A DNA stretch of 64,000 bases from Mesorhizobium hawassense (GTDB lineage Bacteria; Pseudomonadota; Alphaproteobacteria; Rhizobiales; Rhizobiaceae): positions 18,833 to 82,832 of the forward strand of contig NZ_QMBP01000023.1 of NCBI RefSeq assembly GCF_003289945.1, in the 5' to 3' direction. Shown one piece after another: positions 8,473 to 17,047 of this stretch (its first letter is position 1; each line of letters starts with the position of its first letter). Made by a program: the position numbers and the translations under genes. The notes below the pieces were generated by a model, which was given only the letters and a program-made list of their open reading frames with translations, had not been told where the DNA came from and ran no database searches.

Positions 8473-9209
8473 TCGCGTCCCGCGCGCTTGGGGGCCGCGG
8501 CGGTCTCGGCAGGATTATCGCGCCTCGCCGTCATGACGGCCCGCACGTAGCCTGGTTCGCCGATCCGGATGCTGCCGTCGGGAAGCCCCAGAATGCGGTC
8601 GAGCGCGATCTCGTAGAGCCTGACGCGTTTCTCCAGGGTTTCGATGGCGATCTCCATATCGGCATCGCTGCCGCCGGCGAATGCCTTGGCGATGATGTCG
8701 TAGGTGGCTGTCCCGAACTGCATGACGATGTCGGCGACGCCTTCGGGGTCGAACGTCCGGAAGGTGCCATCGTCGAGGCCTTGGCGGATGATCTGGACCA
8801 GCACCGGCGAGAAGGATTTGCTGGCAGCCAGGTTGATGCGATGGAAAAGCACCAGGTTTTCCGGGCGAAACAGCGTCTCGAACAGCGCCCACGCTTCCGG
8901 CGCGGTCTCGATCTTGGCCTGGCGCGACGTTGCCATCAGGGCGTTCAGGCGTCCGAGCGGATCGAGGTTCGGATCGTCGAGGATCTTCTGGACACCGGCC
9001 AGCGCCTGCCTGGCGAAACGCTCGGCCAATGCCTCCAGCAGGGCCTCCTTGGAGGCGAAGTAGTGATAGAAGGCTCCCTTTGAGACGCCGGCCGCCGCGA
9101 TGACGTCGTTGAGGCTCGCCCTGTCGTAGCCATGCGTCAGGAACAGCGCCTGGGCGTGATCCAGCAGTTCTTCGCGCCTGAGTTCCGGATGCTTGATGAT
9201 GCGGGGCAT
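8469..9209 (-). CDS. TetR/AcrR-family transcriptional regulator
   Basis: A 246-residue repressor-type protein. The N-terminal helix-turn-helix (about residues 8-54) reads RREELLDHAQALFLTHGYDR and then VSKGAFYHYFASKEALLEAL, the canonical TetR signature. The remaining 190 residues form the variable ligand-binding and dimer domain. ATG 9209 is preceded by AAGG and matches the family N-terminus. The gene is divergent from an ICMT-like membrane methyltransferase; the intergenic space holds two matching operator-like palindromes around a strong promoter, so control of that neighbour, and perhaps of itself, is likely. Confidence 0.92.
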   Translation of the reverse strand: MPRIIKHPELRREELLDHAQALFLTHGYDRASLNDVIAAAGVSKGAFYHYFASKEALLEALAERFARQALAGVQKILDDPNLDPLGRLNALMATSRQAKIETAPEAWALFETLFRPENLVLFHRINLAASKSFSPVLVQIIRQGLDDGTFRTFDPEGVADIVMQFGTATYDIIAKAFAGGSDADMEIAIETLEKRVRLYEIALDRILGLPDGSIRIGEPGYVRAVMTARRDNPAETAAAPKRAGRD

Positions 9210-9262
9210 GGCGAAACCTTGTGCATATGGCGGCCGTTCTCGTCCAGAGCACATGGAGTGCC

Positions 9263-9306
9263 TTGATGAATAGACCGGCGGTCGGTATAATAGACCGATG
9301 GTCGGA
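9263..9306 (+). promoter_or_regulatory. Sigma-70 promoter with two embedded TetR operators
   Basis: TTGATG (9263-9268) and a perfect TATAAT (9286-9291) are separated by 17 bases and point at the gene starting at 9348. Two copies of TAGACCGnnGGTCGG occur at 9271-9286 and 9291-9306, exactly 20 bp apart, each containing GACC/GGTC inverted arms. One fills the spacer and the other follows the -10, so bound repressor would block polymerase. Binding by the adjacent TetR protein is inferred from position. Confidence 0.75.
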
Positions 9307-9347
9307 TTCGATCAAATCGCGGTGGGCGGTGCTCATGGAAGGTTGTC

Positions 9348-10022
9348 ATGATCTCGAGATTGGTTGTCCAGACATTCGTGTGGTTCGGCGTCATGGGAGC
9401 GGTGCTGTTCCTATCGGCAGGCACGCTGCACTGGACCGGAGCCTGGGTGTACATCGTCGTGATGGTCGGGCTGAGCCTCACCATGGGCGTGGCGCTCGCC
9501 CGGCGCGATCCTGGCCTGATGAACGAGCGCCTGCGCCCGCCGATCCAGAAGACCCAGACCGCTGCCGACAAGATCCTGCTGAGCATATTGCTGCTCGGCA
9601 TCTTCGGTTGGCTTGCCCTGATGGGGTTCGGTGTCCGTTTCGGCTGGCCGGCGGTTCCCGTCTGGGTGCAGGCGGTCGGCGCGCTCGTCCTGCTCGTCGG
9701 CATCTGGATCTGCTATCTGACGATGCTGGAGAACAGCTTTGCCGCGCCGGTCGTAAAGATTCAGAAGGAGCGAGATCAGCATGTGATCACCACCGGCCCT
9801 TACAGCTATGTCCGCCACCCGATGTATGCCGGCGCCATATTTTATTTCGCCGGCACGGCGCTGCTGCTCGGCTCATGGTGGGGGCTGGCGTCGGTGCTGT
9901 TTTTCATCGTGCTCCTGGCCATCCGCATTTCCATCGAGGAGAACACCCTGCGGACCGGGCTGCGCGGCTATGACGACTACGCAACCAATGTCCGCTACAG
10001 GCTGATCCCGCTGGTCTGGTAG
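9348..10022 (+). CDS. Isoprenylcysteine carboxyl methyltransferase (ICMT)-like membrane protein
   Basis: A 224-residue integral membrane protein with about five hydrophobic helices. The C-terminal half carries the ICMT/PEMT signature TTGPYSYVRHPMYAG (about residues 147-161) and a later ISIEENTL plus YDDYATNVRYRLIP, which form the SAM-binding site in this superfamily. Bacterial members methylate small lipophilic compounds; true prenylated proteins are not expected, so the substrate is unknown. GGAAGG precedes ATG 9348. It is transcribed from the TetR-operator-bearing promoter just upstream, which suggests induction by an unidentified ligand. Confidence 0.85.
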   Translation: MISRLVVQTFVWFGVMGAVLFLSAGTLHWTGAWVYIVVMVGLSLTMGVALARRDPGLMNERLRPPIQKTQTAADKILLSILLLGIFGWLALMGFGVRFGWPAVPVWVQAVGALVLLVGIWICYLTMLENSFAAPVVKIQKERDQHVITTGPYSYVRHPMYAGAIFYFAGTALLLGSWWGLASVLFFIVLLAIRISIEENTLRTGLRGYDDYATNVRYRLIPLVW

Positions 10023-10026
10023 CAGG

Positions 10027-10908
10027 TCAGGCGGAAACGCCCGCAGCCTTGGCGCGGGCGAGCAGCCGTTCGGCGAGCCGCAGATGCGGCCGGTCATACA
10101 TCTTACCGTCGATACCGACCACGCCGGGATTTCCCGCTGCCGCGAAGGCATCGACGATCGCCTGCGATCGCGCGACGGCCTCGGCCGACGGCGTGAAGGC
10201 GGCGTTGATGACCGGCACCTGCGCCGGATGGATCGCCATCTTGCCGGTAAACCCGTCGCGCTCGGCCTCGCGGCATTCCTTCTCGAACGCTTCCATGTCA
10301 CGAAAGTCCGGAAAGACGGTGTCGATCGCCGAGACCTCGGCTGCGCCGGCGGCCAGGATGGTCATGGTGCGGGCGAGGCGGAAGATGTCGATGTAGCGGC
10401 CGCTTTCGTCGCGCGCCGATCGCGCGCCGATCGCCGCCGACAGGTCCTCGGCGCCCCAGGTCAGGCCGGCAAGCCGCGCGCTCGCGCCGGCATAGCTCGC
10501 CGCCGCCAAGACGCCGGCCGCGGTTTCGGTGATGATCGGCAGGATTCTTATGGCGCCGTCCGGCAAGCCGTTCTCGGCTTCGCGGACGCGAAGCTTCGCC
10601 GCCAGTTGCTGGACATCCTGCCCGCCGTTCGACTTGGGCAGCATGATGCCGTCGGGCTTTACTGGAACAAGTGCGTCGAGATCGTCGTCGGTCAGTCCGG
10701 TCGACAGGTCGTTGACCCGCACATAAACGGCGGAGCTCGCCTGCCGCCTTTGAGCGGCGATGAAACGCGCAGCCACTGCGCGCGCCGCAACCTTGTTGGC
10801 GGCGGCAACGGAATCCTCGAGATCGACGATGACCGCGTCGGCGCCGGCCGCGAAGCCTTTTTCCAGCTTTCGCTCGGAATCGCCGGGAACGAAGAGCAGC
10901 GAGCGCAT
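10027..10908 (-). CDS. HpcH/HpaI-type CoA-ester lyase (CitE/malyl-CoA lyase-like)
   Basis: A 293-residue TIM-barrel lyase. The start RSLLFVPGDSERKLEKG, the Mg-binding VIVDLEDSVAAANK (about 35-48), VRVND near residue 70, ILPIITETAAGV near 133-144, WGAEDLSAAIGA near 162-173 and MAIHPAQVPVIN are all classic for the citrate lyase beta/malyl-CoA lyase family. Members cleave or form C-C bonds in (3S)-malyl-CoA, beta-methylmalyl-CoA or citramalyl-CoA; which applies here is not readable. Its ATG shares one base with the stop of the MaoC gene (TGATG), indicating translational coupling. Confidence 0.9.
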   Translation of the reverse strand: MRSLLFVPGDSERKLEKGFAAGADAVIVDLEDSVAAANKVAARAVAARFIAAQRRQASSAVYVRVNDLSTGLTDDDLDALVPVKPDGIMLPKSNGGQDVQQLAAKLRVREAENGLPDGAIRILPIITETAAGVLAAASYAGASARLAGLTWGAEDLSAAIGARSARDESGRYIDIFRLARTMTILAAGAAEVSAIDTVFPDFRDMEAFEKECREAERDGFTGKMAIHPAQVPVINAAFTPSAEAVARSQAIVDAFAAAGNPGVVGIDGKMYDRPHLRLAERLLARAKAAGVSA

Positions 10909-11360
10909 CAGGCCGCCTTTTTCAGCATCATCGCCTGCCTGGTGCATTTGGCGACGAGAACGTCATTTTGATTGTAGGCGCGATGCTCGAACTCGACGAT
11001 GCCGCGGTCGGGCTTCGACTTGGACTCGCGCATGGAGACGACCGTCGTCTCGACCCGGATGGTGTCGCCGTGGAAGACGGGGTGCGGAAACACCGTTTCC
11101 TTCATGCCCAGATTGGCGACCGTGGTGCCGACGGTGATGTCGTTCACCGAAATGCCGATCATCAGGCCGAGCGTGAACAGCGAATTCACCAGCGGCTTGC
11201 CCCATTCGGTTTTCGCGGCGAAGTCGAAATCGATGTGCAACGGCTGCGGGTTCAGCGTCATCACCGAAAACAGCATGTTGTCGCTTTCGGTCACGGTCTT
11301 GCGCAGCGTGTGGCGGAAGACATGGCCGACGACAAACTCTTCCAGATAAAGCCCGGCCAT
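10908..11360 (-). CDS. MaoC-family dehydratase
   Basis: A 150-residue hot-dog-fold hydratase. MTLNPQPLHIDFDFA (about residues 34-48) contains the hydratase-2 motif with catalytic Asn/His-type residues, and FPHPVFHGDTIRVET follows near 92-106. GGAGGAG at 11367-11373 gives a strong ribosome-binding site for ATG 11360. It is the first gene of a two-gene operon with the CoA-ester lyase. A (2R,3S)-methylmalyl-CoA (mesaconyl-CoA) or citraconyl-CoA-like hydratase step feeding the lyase is the natural reading, but it rests on adjacency. Mesaconyl-CoA hydratases are typically longer, so a different acyl-CoA is possible. Confidence 0.88.
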   Translation of the reverse strand: MAGLYLEEFVVGHVFRHTLRKTVTESDNMLFSVMTLNPQPLHIDFDFAAKTEWGKPLVNSLFTLGLMIGISVNDITVGTTVANLGMKETVFPHPVFHGDTIRVETTVVSMRESKSKPDRGIVEFEHRAYNQNDVLVAKCTRQAMMLKKAA

Positions 11361-11511
11361 GGTCGATCTCCTCCGATGTCCCTGCTTGATAGGCGTTGGT
11401 CGCGGCGCCATCAAGCCGGTTAAGAAACATGGTGAACCGTTCGTAAACCATTTCCGGCCTACCGTTCACAACGGGGCCGGGGACATTCCGGCGAGGGCGT
11501 AGCTGATCGGC

Positions 11512-12633
11512 ATGGTTGTTTCGCACTTTCTAAAATGGATTGATACGGCAAGGGTTTCCGAGCGCGCCGCCGCCGCGAGCGCGCTGGCGCGTGCCTATAT
11601 CAACTCCGATCTGCCGTTCGAGGATCGCTGCGCCGCCGAGGCGGCGCTGACGCTGCTTCTGGACGACGCTTCCTCCAAGGTGCGCCAGGCGCTCGCGGAA
11701 GCGCTGTCGATGAGCCATCACGCGCCACCTCAGGTGATCAGCGCCCTAGCCGCCGACCAGCCGGAAGTGGCGGCGCTGGTGCTGGCGCGTTCGCCGCTGC
11801 TTACCGATGCCGACTTGGTCGAGCGCGTCGCCTGCGGTCAGAAGGCGACGCAGGAGCTGATCGCCAACCGCCCGGTCGTCTCCATGTCGCTGGCTGCGGC
11901 AATCGCCGAGATCGGCGAGCCGGAAGCCTGTGCCGCGCTGGTCCGCAACAGCGGCGCCGAGATTGCCTCGCTGAGCTTCCGCCGCATGGCCGAACGACAT
12001 GGCAACCTGCCGCTGGTGCGCGAGGCGCTGGTCGCCGACCGGCGCCTGCCGGCCGACTGCCGGCACATGCTGCTGGTCAAGCTCGGCGAGAGCCTGAAAG
12101 GTTCGCCACTGGTGCTGGCGATGATGGGCGCCGCGCGCGCCGACCGTGTGATGCGCGACGCCTGCGTGAAGGCCTCGGTGACGCTGATCGAGGGGACGCG
12201 CATGGAAGAGCATGCCGCGCTGATCGAGCATCTGAGGCTGCGCGGCGATCTCACGGCAAGCTTCATCATCCGCACCATCGCGCATGGCAAGGTCGATTTC
12301 TTCGGCTCGACGCTGGTCGCGCTCGCCGGGCAGTCCGAGCAGCGGGTGAAGGCACTTCTCGCCGGCGGGCATGATGTGGCGCTGCAGGCGCTGTTCCGCA
12401 GCGCCGGACTCGCGCCGGGCACGCATGCCATCATCCTGCGTGCGCTCAAGATCTGGCGCGAGGTCGCCAATGGCCGGCGTGTCGCCGGCGTGCAGGAAGT
12501 GAGCTGGCTGATGTTGAAGGAACTCGGTGGCCAGTCGGCCGTGGGCGACCTTGCCGGGCTGGTGAAGTCGATCCATCTCGATGCGCTGCGCGAAAACGCG
12601 CGCGGGCATGCGCTGGCCATCGCTGCGGCTTGA
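11512..12633 (+). CDS. DUF2336 domain protein
   Basis: A 373-residue cytoplasmic protein matching the alphaproteobacterial DUF2336 group. It is almost wholly helical and Leu/Ala-rich, with HEAT-like repeats in the first 130 residues (for example FEDRCAAEAALTLLLDD and SSKVRQALAEAL). No catalytic motif is visible. Family members are often linked to motility or two-component signalling in other alphaproteobacteria, but nothing here confirms that. ATG 11512 has no strong ribosome-binding site. The gene converges on the FUSC transporter with four bases between the stops. Confidence 0.8.
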   Translation: MVVSHFLKWIDTARVSERAAAASALARAYINSDLPFEDRCAAEAALTLLLDDASSKVRQALAEALSMSHHAPPQVISALAADQPEVAALVLARSPLLTDADLVERVACGQKATQELIANRPVVSMSLAAAIAEIGEPEACAALVRNSGAEIASLSFRRMAERHGNLPLVREALVADRRLPADCRHMLLVKLGESLKGSPLVLAMMGAARADRVMRDACVKASVTLIEGTRMEEHAALIEHLRLRGDLTASFIIRTIAHGKVDFFGSTLVALAGQSEQRVKALLAGGHDVALQALFRSAGLAPGTHAIILRALKIWREVANGRRVAGVQEVSWLMLKELGGQSAVGDLAGLVKSIHLDALRENARGHALAIAAA

Positions 12634-12637
12634 GGCA

Positions 12638-14719
12638 TCAGCCTCGGCTTCTCGCAAAGAAATCCGGATAATCTTCCATCGCCGCGGCAATGATGCGCAG
12701 CGAGGCGGCGATCTGCAGCATTTCGAGCCGGTCGCTGCGCTCGGCGATGCTCGCCGCATATTGCCTGGCCACCGCGATGGTCGCGGTCTGCGGCTCGCCC
12801 GGTCGCCGGAACAGCAATTCGCGCGCCAGGCCGCGCAGGAAATTGCCGATCGACTCGACCGTTTCGTGCGGGATGGCGGAGTTCAGTTGGGCGTGGCGCA
12901 GCCGCAGCACCTCCAGCCCGACGGTGACGGCGGAGATGCTGCCGCCGAGGATGGGATCGCCCTTGCGGCCGGTCTGCTGCACCTGCGGCATCAACTGGTT
13001 GATGCGGTCATAGGCGAGGCTTTCGAAGGCCGAGCGCCGGGGAATGCGCTCATGCAGGCAAAGCCGCGCCAGGTCCTCGCGCATCGCCTGCGAGAGGCGC
13101 TCCACCGTGACCCACGGGTTGGCAGGCAGCACGACGATGAAGACGCCGATGGCAATCAGGATGCCGACCAGGATCGAGGCCGATCCGGCGAAGAACGGTC
13201 CGGGATCGTAGATCATCTGCTGGTGCGGGCTGAGGAAGGCGAGGAAGTTGATGGCGAAAGCGGTGGCGACGCCGACATGGCGCGGATTGGCCATGCCGAG
13301 CGCAGCCGGCATCAGTATCGGCACCACGAAGAGCGTGAACCAGCCGAAGCCGGGCAGCGCCGGCAGCGCGACCTGGCCGACGAGGAATGCAAAGGGCAGC
13401 GCGATCAGCGTGCCGGTGAAGAAGCCCCAGGCGGACTGCACGGGATCGGGGCGCGCCGCGAACAGGCTGGAGACGACGGCGACGAGGATGACGGTGCCGG
13501 CCGCCTCCGACCATTTGGTCGTCAGCCAGAAGATCGCCACCAGCAACGTTGCGAGCGCTGCGCGTACGGCATTGCGCCATGCGGCCTGGTAATCGCGGTG
13601 GACGACCAGCGCCGGCTGGCCCCGCTCGCGCGATTTGCGGGAAACGGGCGAGCAAAGCGCGTCCAGTCCGCGCATCACTTGCTTCAGCGCCTCGGCGAAA
13701 TCGCCGGCAATGGTCAGGCGCGTGATGGTGCCGACCTTGTCTTCACCGGTAGCGTTGGGGCCGCCATCTTTGGGCAGGTCGGGTATTTCCTTGGCCTTGC
13801 CCGCGATCGCGTCGAGCCGGGCGACCCAAGGGCTGGTGTCATCGAGCGCGCCAGGTGTCGCCGCCAACTCGCCGACCAAATTTTTCAGGTCCCGGCGCAT
13901 CGGGATCAGCGCCGCATTTTTCGGTGCGCGATGGCTGTGCAGCGCGCGCGCCGCCGAGAGCGCCCACAGAAGCTGGCCGATCGTGCGCCGCACCGGATGA
14001 GCGCGGGTGGCGAAGCTCGGCGCCTCCAGTCGCGCATAGGTGCGCATTTCGGCGAGCGTCTGGGCGTCGATGATCAGCTTGCGCTGAAGCGCGGCAAGGC
14101 TTGCCGGCTCGCCGCCGGAGAAAGCGCCTGACGCATATTCGGCGAGGTCGAGAATGCTGCGCTTCAGCCTCGAAATGATGGCGTCGGCCGCGAGCTTCGG
14201 CAGGATCAGCCGGCTGGTGACGCCGGCGCAGACGATGCCGAGCACGATCTCGGCGCAACGCGCGACCGCAAGGTCGACCACGACATTCGAGTGTCCGAGG
14301 GCCGGCAGGCTGATGATCATTGCAGTATAGCCGGCAAGAGCGGCGCCATAGGCTTCGGGGTTGCGCAGCAATGACGAGACCAGCGTGCAGACGCCAATCC
14401 ACAGCGCCAGCACCGTGACCAGGAGCCAGGGATTGACGCCGAACAGGGATGTAATGCCGATCGCGGCCAGGCCGCCGGCCAGCGTGCCGAGCAACCGGTA
14501 GAAGCCTTTCGCCAGCACCATGCCGGCCACCGGCTGGGCGACGATGAACACCGTCATCATCGCCCATTGCGGACGGTCGAGTTTCAGCGCGTAGGCGGCA
14601 AGCAGCGCGATCAGTCCGGCCGAAACCGTGCGCAGAGCGAAGATCCAGTCCGACCGGGTCGGCTGCGTCAGCCCGCTGAGCGGCGTCTCGACAAGCTCTT
14701 TCAGACGCGTCCAGGTCAC
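12638..14719 (-). CDS. FUSC-family (AaeB-like) inner-membrane exporter
   Basis: A 693-residue membrane protein with two similar halves, each a block of about six hydrophobic helices (about residues 25-175 and 375-530) followed by a soluble helical domain; this is the architecture of aromatic-acid efflux pump AaeB and other FUSC proteins. RPQWAMMTVFIVAQP in block one and WSEAAGTVILVAVVSSLFA in block two mark the repeats. GTG 14719 follows GGAGACG. No AaeA-like membrane-fusion partner lies nearby, so substrate and partners are unknown. Confidence 0.85.
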   Translation of the reverse strand: MTWTRLKELVETPLSGLTQPTRSDWIFALRTVSAGLIALLAAYALKLDRPQWAMMTVFIVAQPVAGMVLAKGFYRLLGTLAGGLAAIGITSLFGVNPWLLVTVLALWIGVCTLVSSLLRNPEAYGAALAGYTAMIISLPALGHSNVVVDLAVARCAEIVLGIVCAGVTSRLILPKLAADAIISRLKRSILDLAEYASGAFSGGEPASLAALQRKLIIDAQTLAEMRTYARLEAPSFATRAHPVRRTIGQLLWALSAARALHSHRAPKNAALIPMRRDLKNLVGELAATPGALDDTSPWVARLDAIAGKAKEIPDLPKDGGPNATGEDKVGTITRLTIAGDFAEALKQVMRGLDALCSPVSRKSRERGQPALVVHRDYQAAWRNAVRAALATLLVAIFWLTTKWSEAAGTVILVAVVSSLFAARPDPVQSAWGFFTGTLIALPFAFLVGQVALPALPGFGWFTLFVVPILMPAALGMANPRHVGVATAFAINFLAFLSPHQQMIYDPGPFFAGSASILVGILIAIGVFIVVLPANPWVTVERLSQAMREDLARLCLHERIPRRSAFESLAYDRINQLMPQVQQTGRKGDPILGGSISAVTVGLEVLRLRHAQLNSAIPHETVESIGNFLRGLARELLFRRPGEPQTATIAVARQYAASIAERSDRLEMLQIAASLRIIAAAMEDYPDFFARSRG

Positions 14720-14759
14720 ACTCGTCTCCGTGCAGGAGTCTTTATGGACCAGTCCGCGA

Positions 14760-16814
14760 TCAGATATCCAGCACGTCCGTTTCGGCGAATTCGGCGCGTT
14801 CCTGGATGAAGCGGAAGCGCGCCTCGGGCTTGGTGCCCATCAGCTCATCGACCCTGTCCTTGGTCGCTGAATCGGCTTCGTTCACGTCGACCCTGAGAAG
14901 CGTGCGCTTCCTCGGATCCATCGTGGTTTCCTTGAGCTGCGAAGCCATCATCTCGCCCAGGCCCTTGAAGCGGCCGATCTCGACCTTGGCGCGTCCGGTG
15001 AACTCGGTGCGCAGCAGCTCGTCCTTATGCTCGTCGTCGCGGGCGTAGCCGACCTTGCCGCCCTGCCGGATCGAATAGAGCGGCGGCACGGCCATGTAGA
15101 GATGGCCGCCACGGATCAGGTTCGGCATCTCCTGGTAGAAGAAGGTGATCAAGAGCGAGGCAATATGCGCGCCGTCGACGTCGGCGTCGGTCATGATGAT
15201 CACGCGGTCGTAGCGCAGGTCTTCGTCGCGGTATTTCGAGCGGGTGCCGCAGCCGAGCGCCTGGACGAGGTCGGAGATCTGCTGGTTGGCGGCAAGCTTG
15301 TCGTTGCCGGCGCTGGCGACGTTGAGGATCTTGCCGCGCAGCGGCAGCACCGCCTGGCTGGCGCGGTCGCGTGCCTGCTTGGCCGAGCCGCCGGCCGAGT
15401 CACCCTCCACGATGAAGATCTCGGCTCCAGCGGCGGCATTCTGCGTGCAGTCGGCGAGCTTGCCCGGAAGACGCAGCTTGCGCACCGCGCTCTTGCGCGA
15501 GACTTCCTTTTCCTGGCGGCGGCGCACGCGCTCGTCGGCGCGCGCGATGACCCATTCCAGAAGCTTCGAGGCCTCCTGCGGATTGTCGGCCAGCCAATGG
15601 TCGAACGGGTCGCGCAAAGCGTTTTCGACGATGCGCATCGCCTCGATGGTCGCCAGCCTGTCCTTGGTCTGGCCGACGAATTCCGGCTCGCGGATGAACA
15701 CCGACAGCATGCCGGCGGCCGAGATCATCACGTCCTCGGTGGTGATGACCGAGGCGCGTTTGTTGCCGATCAGGTCGGCATAGCTGCGCAGGCCCCGCGT
15801 CAGCACGTTGCGGAAGCCGGCCTCATGGGTGCCACCTTCGGCCGTCGGGATGGTGTTGCAGTAGGAGTTGAGGAAACCGTCGCCGCCGAACCAGGTCACC
15901 GCCCATTCGAGCGAACCGTGGCCGCCCTGCTTGTCGCTCTTTCCGGCGAAGACCTCGCGCGTGACCTGGAACTCGTCGCCCAGCGTCGCCTTGAGATAGT
16001 CTTTCAGGCCGCCGGGAAAATGGAACTCCGCCTTGGCAGGCGTCTGGTCCTTCTCCTTGATCAGCGACGGATCGCAGGTCCAGCGGATCTGGACGCCGCC
16101 GAACAGATAGGCCTTCGAACGCGTCATGCGATAGAGCCGGGCCGGCTCGAAGGCGGCACCCTTGCCGAAGATCTGCTCATCGGGATGGAAGCGGGTCCTG
16201 GTGCCGCGGCGGTTGTGCACCTCGCCGAGATGCTCGAGGCCGCTGACCGGGATGCCGCGCGAAAAACGCTGGCGGTAGAGCTGGCGGCCGCGCGCGACTT
16301 CGACCTCGAGGTGGTCTGACAGCGCGTTGACGACGGAGACGCCGACGCCGTGCAGGCCGCCGGAGGTCTCGTAGACCTTGGAGTCGAACTTGCCGCCCGA
16401 ATGCAGCGTCGTCATGATGACTTCGAGCGCAGGTTTCTTGAATTTCGGATGCGGATCGACCGGGATGCCACGGCCATTGTCGGTGACGGTCAGGAAGCCG
16501 TCGGCGGAGAGTTCGACATCGATGAAGGTGGCATGGCCGGCGACCGCCTCGTCCATCGAATTGTCGATGACCTCGGCGAACAGGTGATGCATCGCCTTGT
16601 CGTCTGTGCCGCCGATATACATGCCTGGCCGGCGGCGCACCGGCTCCAGCCCCTCCAGCACTTCGATATCCGCAGCACTGTAACCTTCGCTGCCATCGCG
16701 GACAGCGGTCGAACGCTTCGCAGCCTGCACGAGCGGATCGGCGGGACGCGACGGCGCGCGCACCGGCTGTGCCGGTTTTTCCATCTTGCCGAAGAGGTCG
16801 TTGCTGTCGTCCAT
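14760..16814 (-). CDS. parE: DNA topoisomerase IV subunit B
   Basis: A 684-residue type IIA topoisomerase ATPase subunit, which decatenates daughter chromosomes together with ParC. The GHKL ATPase domain shows EVIDNSMDEA (ATP-Mg Asn/Glu), TDNGRGIPVD and GLHGVGVSVVNALS. The TOPRIM domain shows EGDSAGGSAKQARDR and the metal-binding MTDADVDGAHI. The C-terminus has the family's GRFKGLGEMM and MDPRKRTLLRV. The short form and the RGTRTRFHPDEQIF segment favour ParE over GyrB, which is longer. The first 40 residues (Pro/Arg-rich) are a typical alphaproteobacterial extension. parC is not in the window. Confidence 0.96.
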   Translation of the reverse strand: MDDSNDLFGKMEKPAQPVRAPSRPADPLVQAAKRSTAVRDGSEGYSAADIEVLEGLEPVRRRPGMYIGGTDDKAMHHLFAEVIDNSMDEAVAGHATFIDVELSADGFLTVTDNGRGIPVDPHPKFKKPALEVIMTTLHSGGKFDSKVYETSGGLHGVGVSVVNALSDHLEVEVARGRQLYRQRFSRGIPVSGLEHLGEVHNRRGTRTRFHPDEQIFGKGAAFEPARLYRMTRSKAYLFGGVQIRWTCDPSLIKEKDQTPAKAEFHFPGGLKDYLKATLGDEFQVTREVFAGKSDKQGGHGSLEWAVTWFGGDGFLNSYCNTIPTAEGGTHEAGFRNVLTRGLRSYADLIGNKRASVITTEDVMISAAGMLSVFIREPEFVGQTKDRLATIEAMRIVENALRDPFDHWLADNPQEASKLLEWVIARADERVRRRQEKEVSRKSAVRKLRLPGKLADCTQNAAAGAEIFIVEGDSAGGSAKQARDRASQAVLPLRGKILNVASAGNDKLAANQQISDLVQALGCGTRSKYRDEDLRYDRVIIMTDADVDGAHIASLLITFFYQEMPNLIRGGHLYMAVPPLYSIRQGGKVGYARDDEHKDELLRTEFTGRAKVEIGRFKGLGEMMASQLKETTMDPRKRTLLRVDVNEADSATKDRVDELMGTKPEARFRFIQERAEFAETDVLDI

Positions 16815-16938
16815 GCTGGGCCTAGCGTCCGATAATGCGAATCAGTTCTCGATACTGCCACGCTTTTGGCGGGCGAACGAGTTCCTGTTCCGTTCAGGGA
16901 TCAAACTGTCTCTTATTCCAAAACCATTCGATAACCAA

Positions 16939-16962
16939 GCCGGCCGAAATAGGGCGGCCGGC
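16939..16962. other. GC-rich hairpin in the parE-cpaB intergenic region
   Basis: GCCGGCCG and CGGCCGGC form a perfect 8-bp stem with an AAATAGGG loop, in the 233-base gap between the divergent parE and cpaB genes. No T-run follows on either strand, so it is not an obvious terminator. It could be an mRNA leader structure or a protein-binding site. The rest of the gap holds AT-rich DNA that probably contains both promoters, but I cannot assign boxes. Confidence 0.35.
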
Positions 16963-17047
16963 GCGGCCCGGTGTTCCTTATTCTTTAACATTAATGCCTA
17001 GCGTGAGGCCCAACTAACAAAAGACCACGGGCGTCAGGGGTTTCGTT

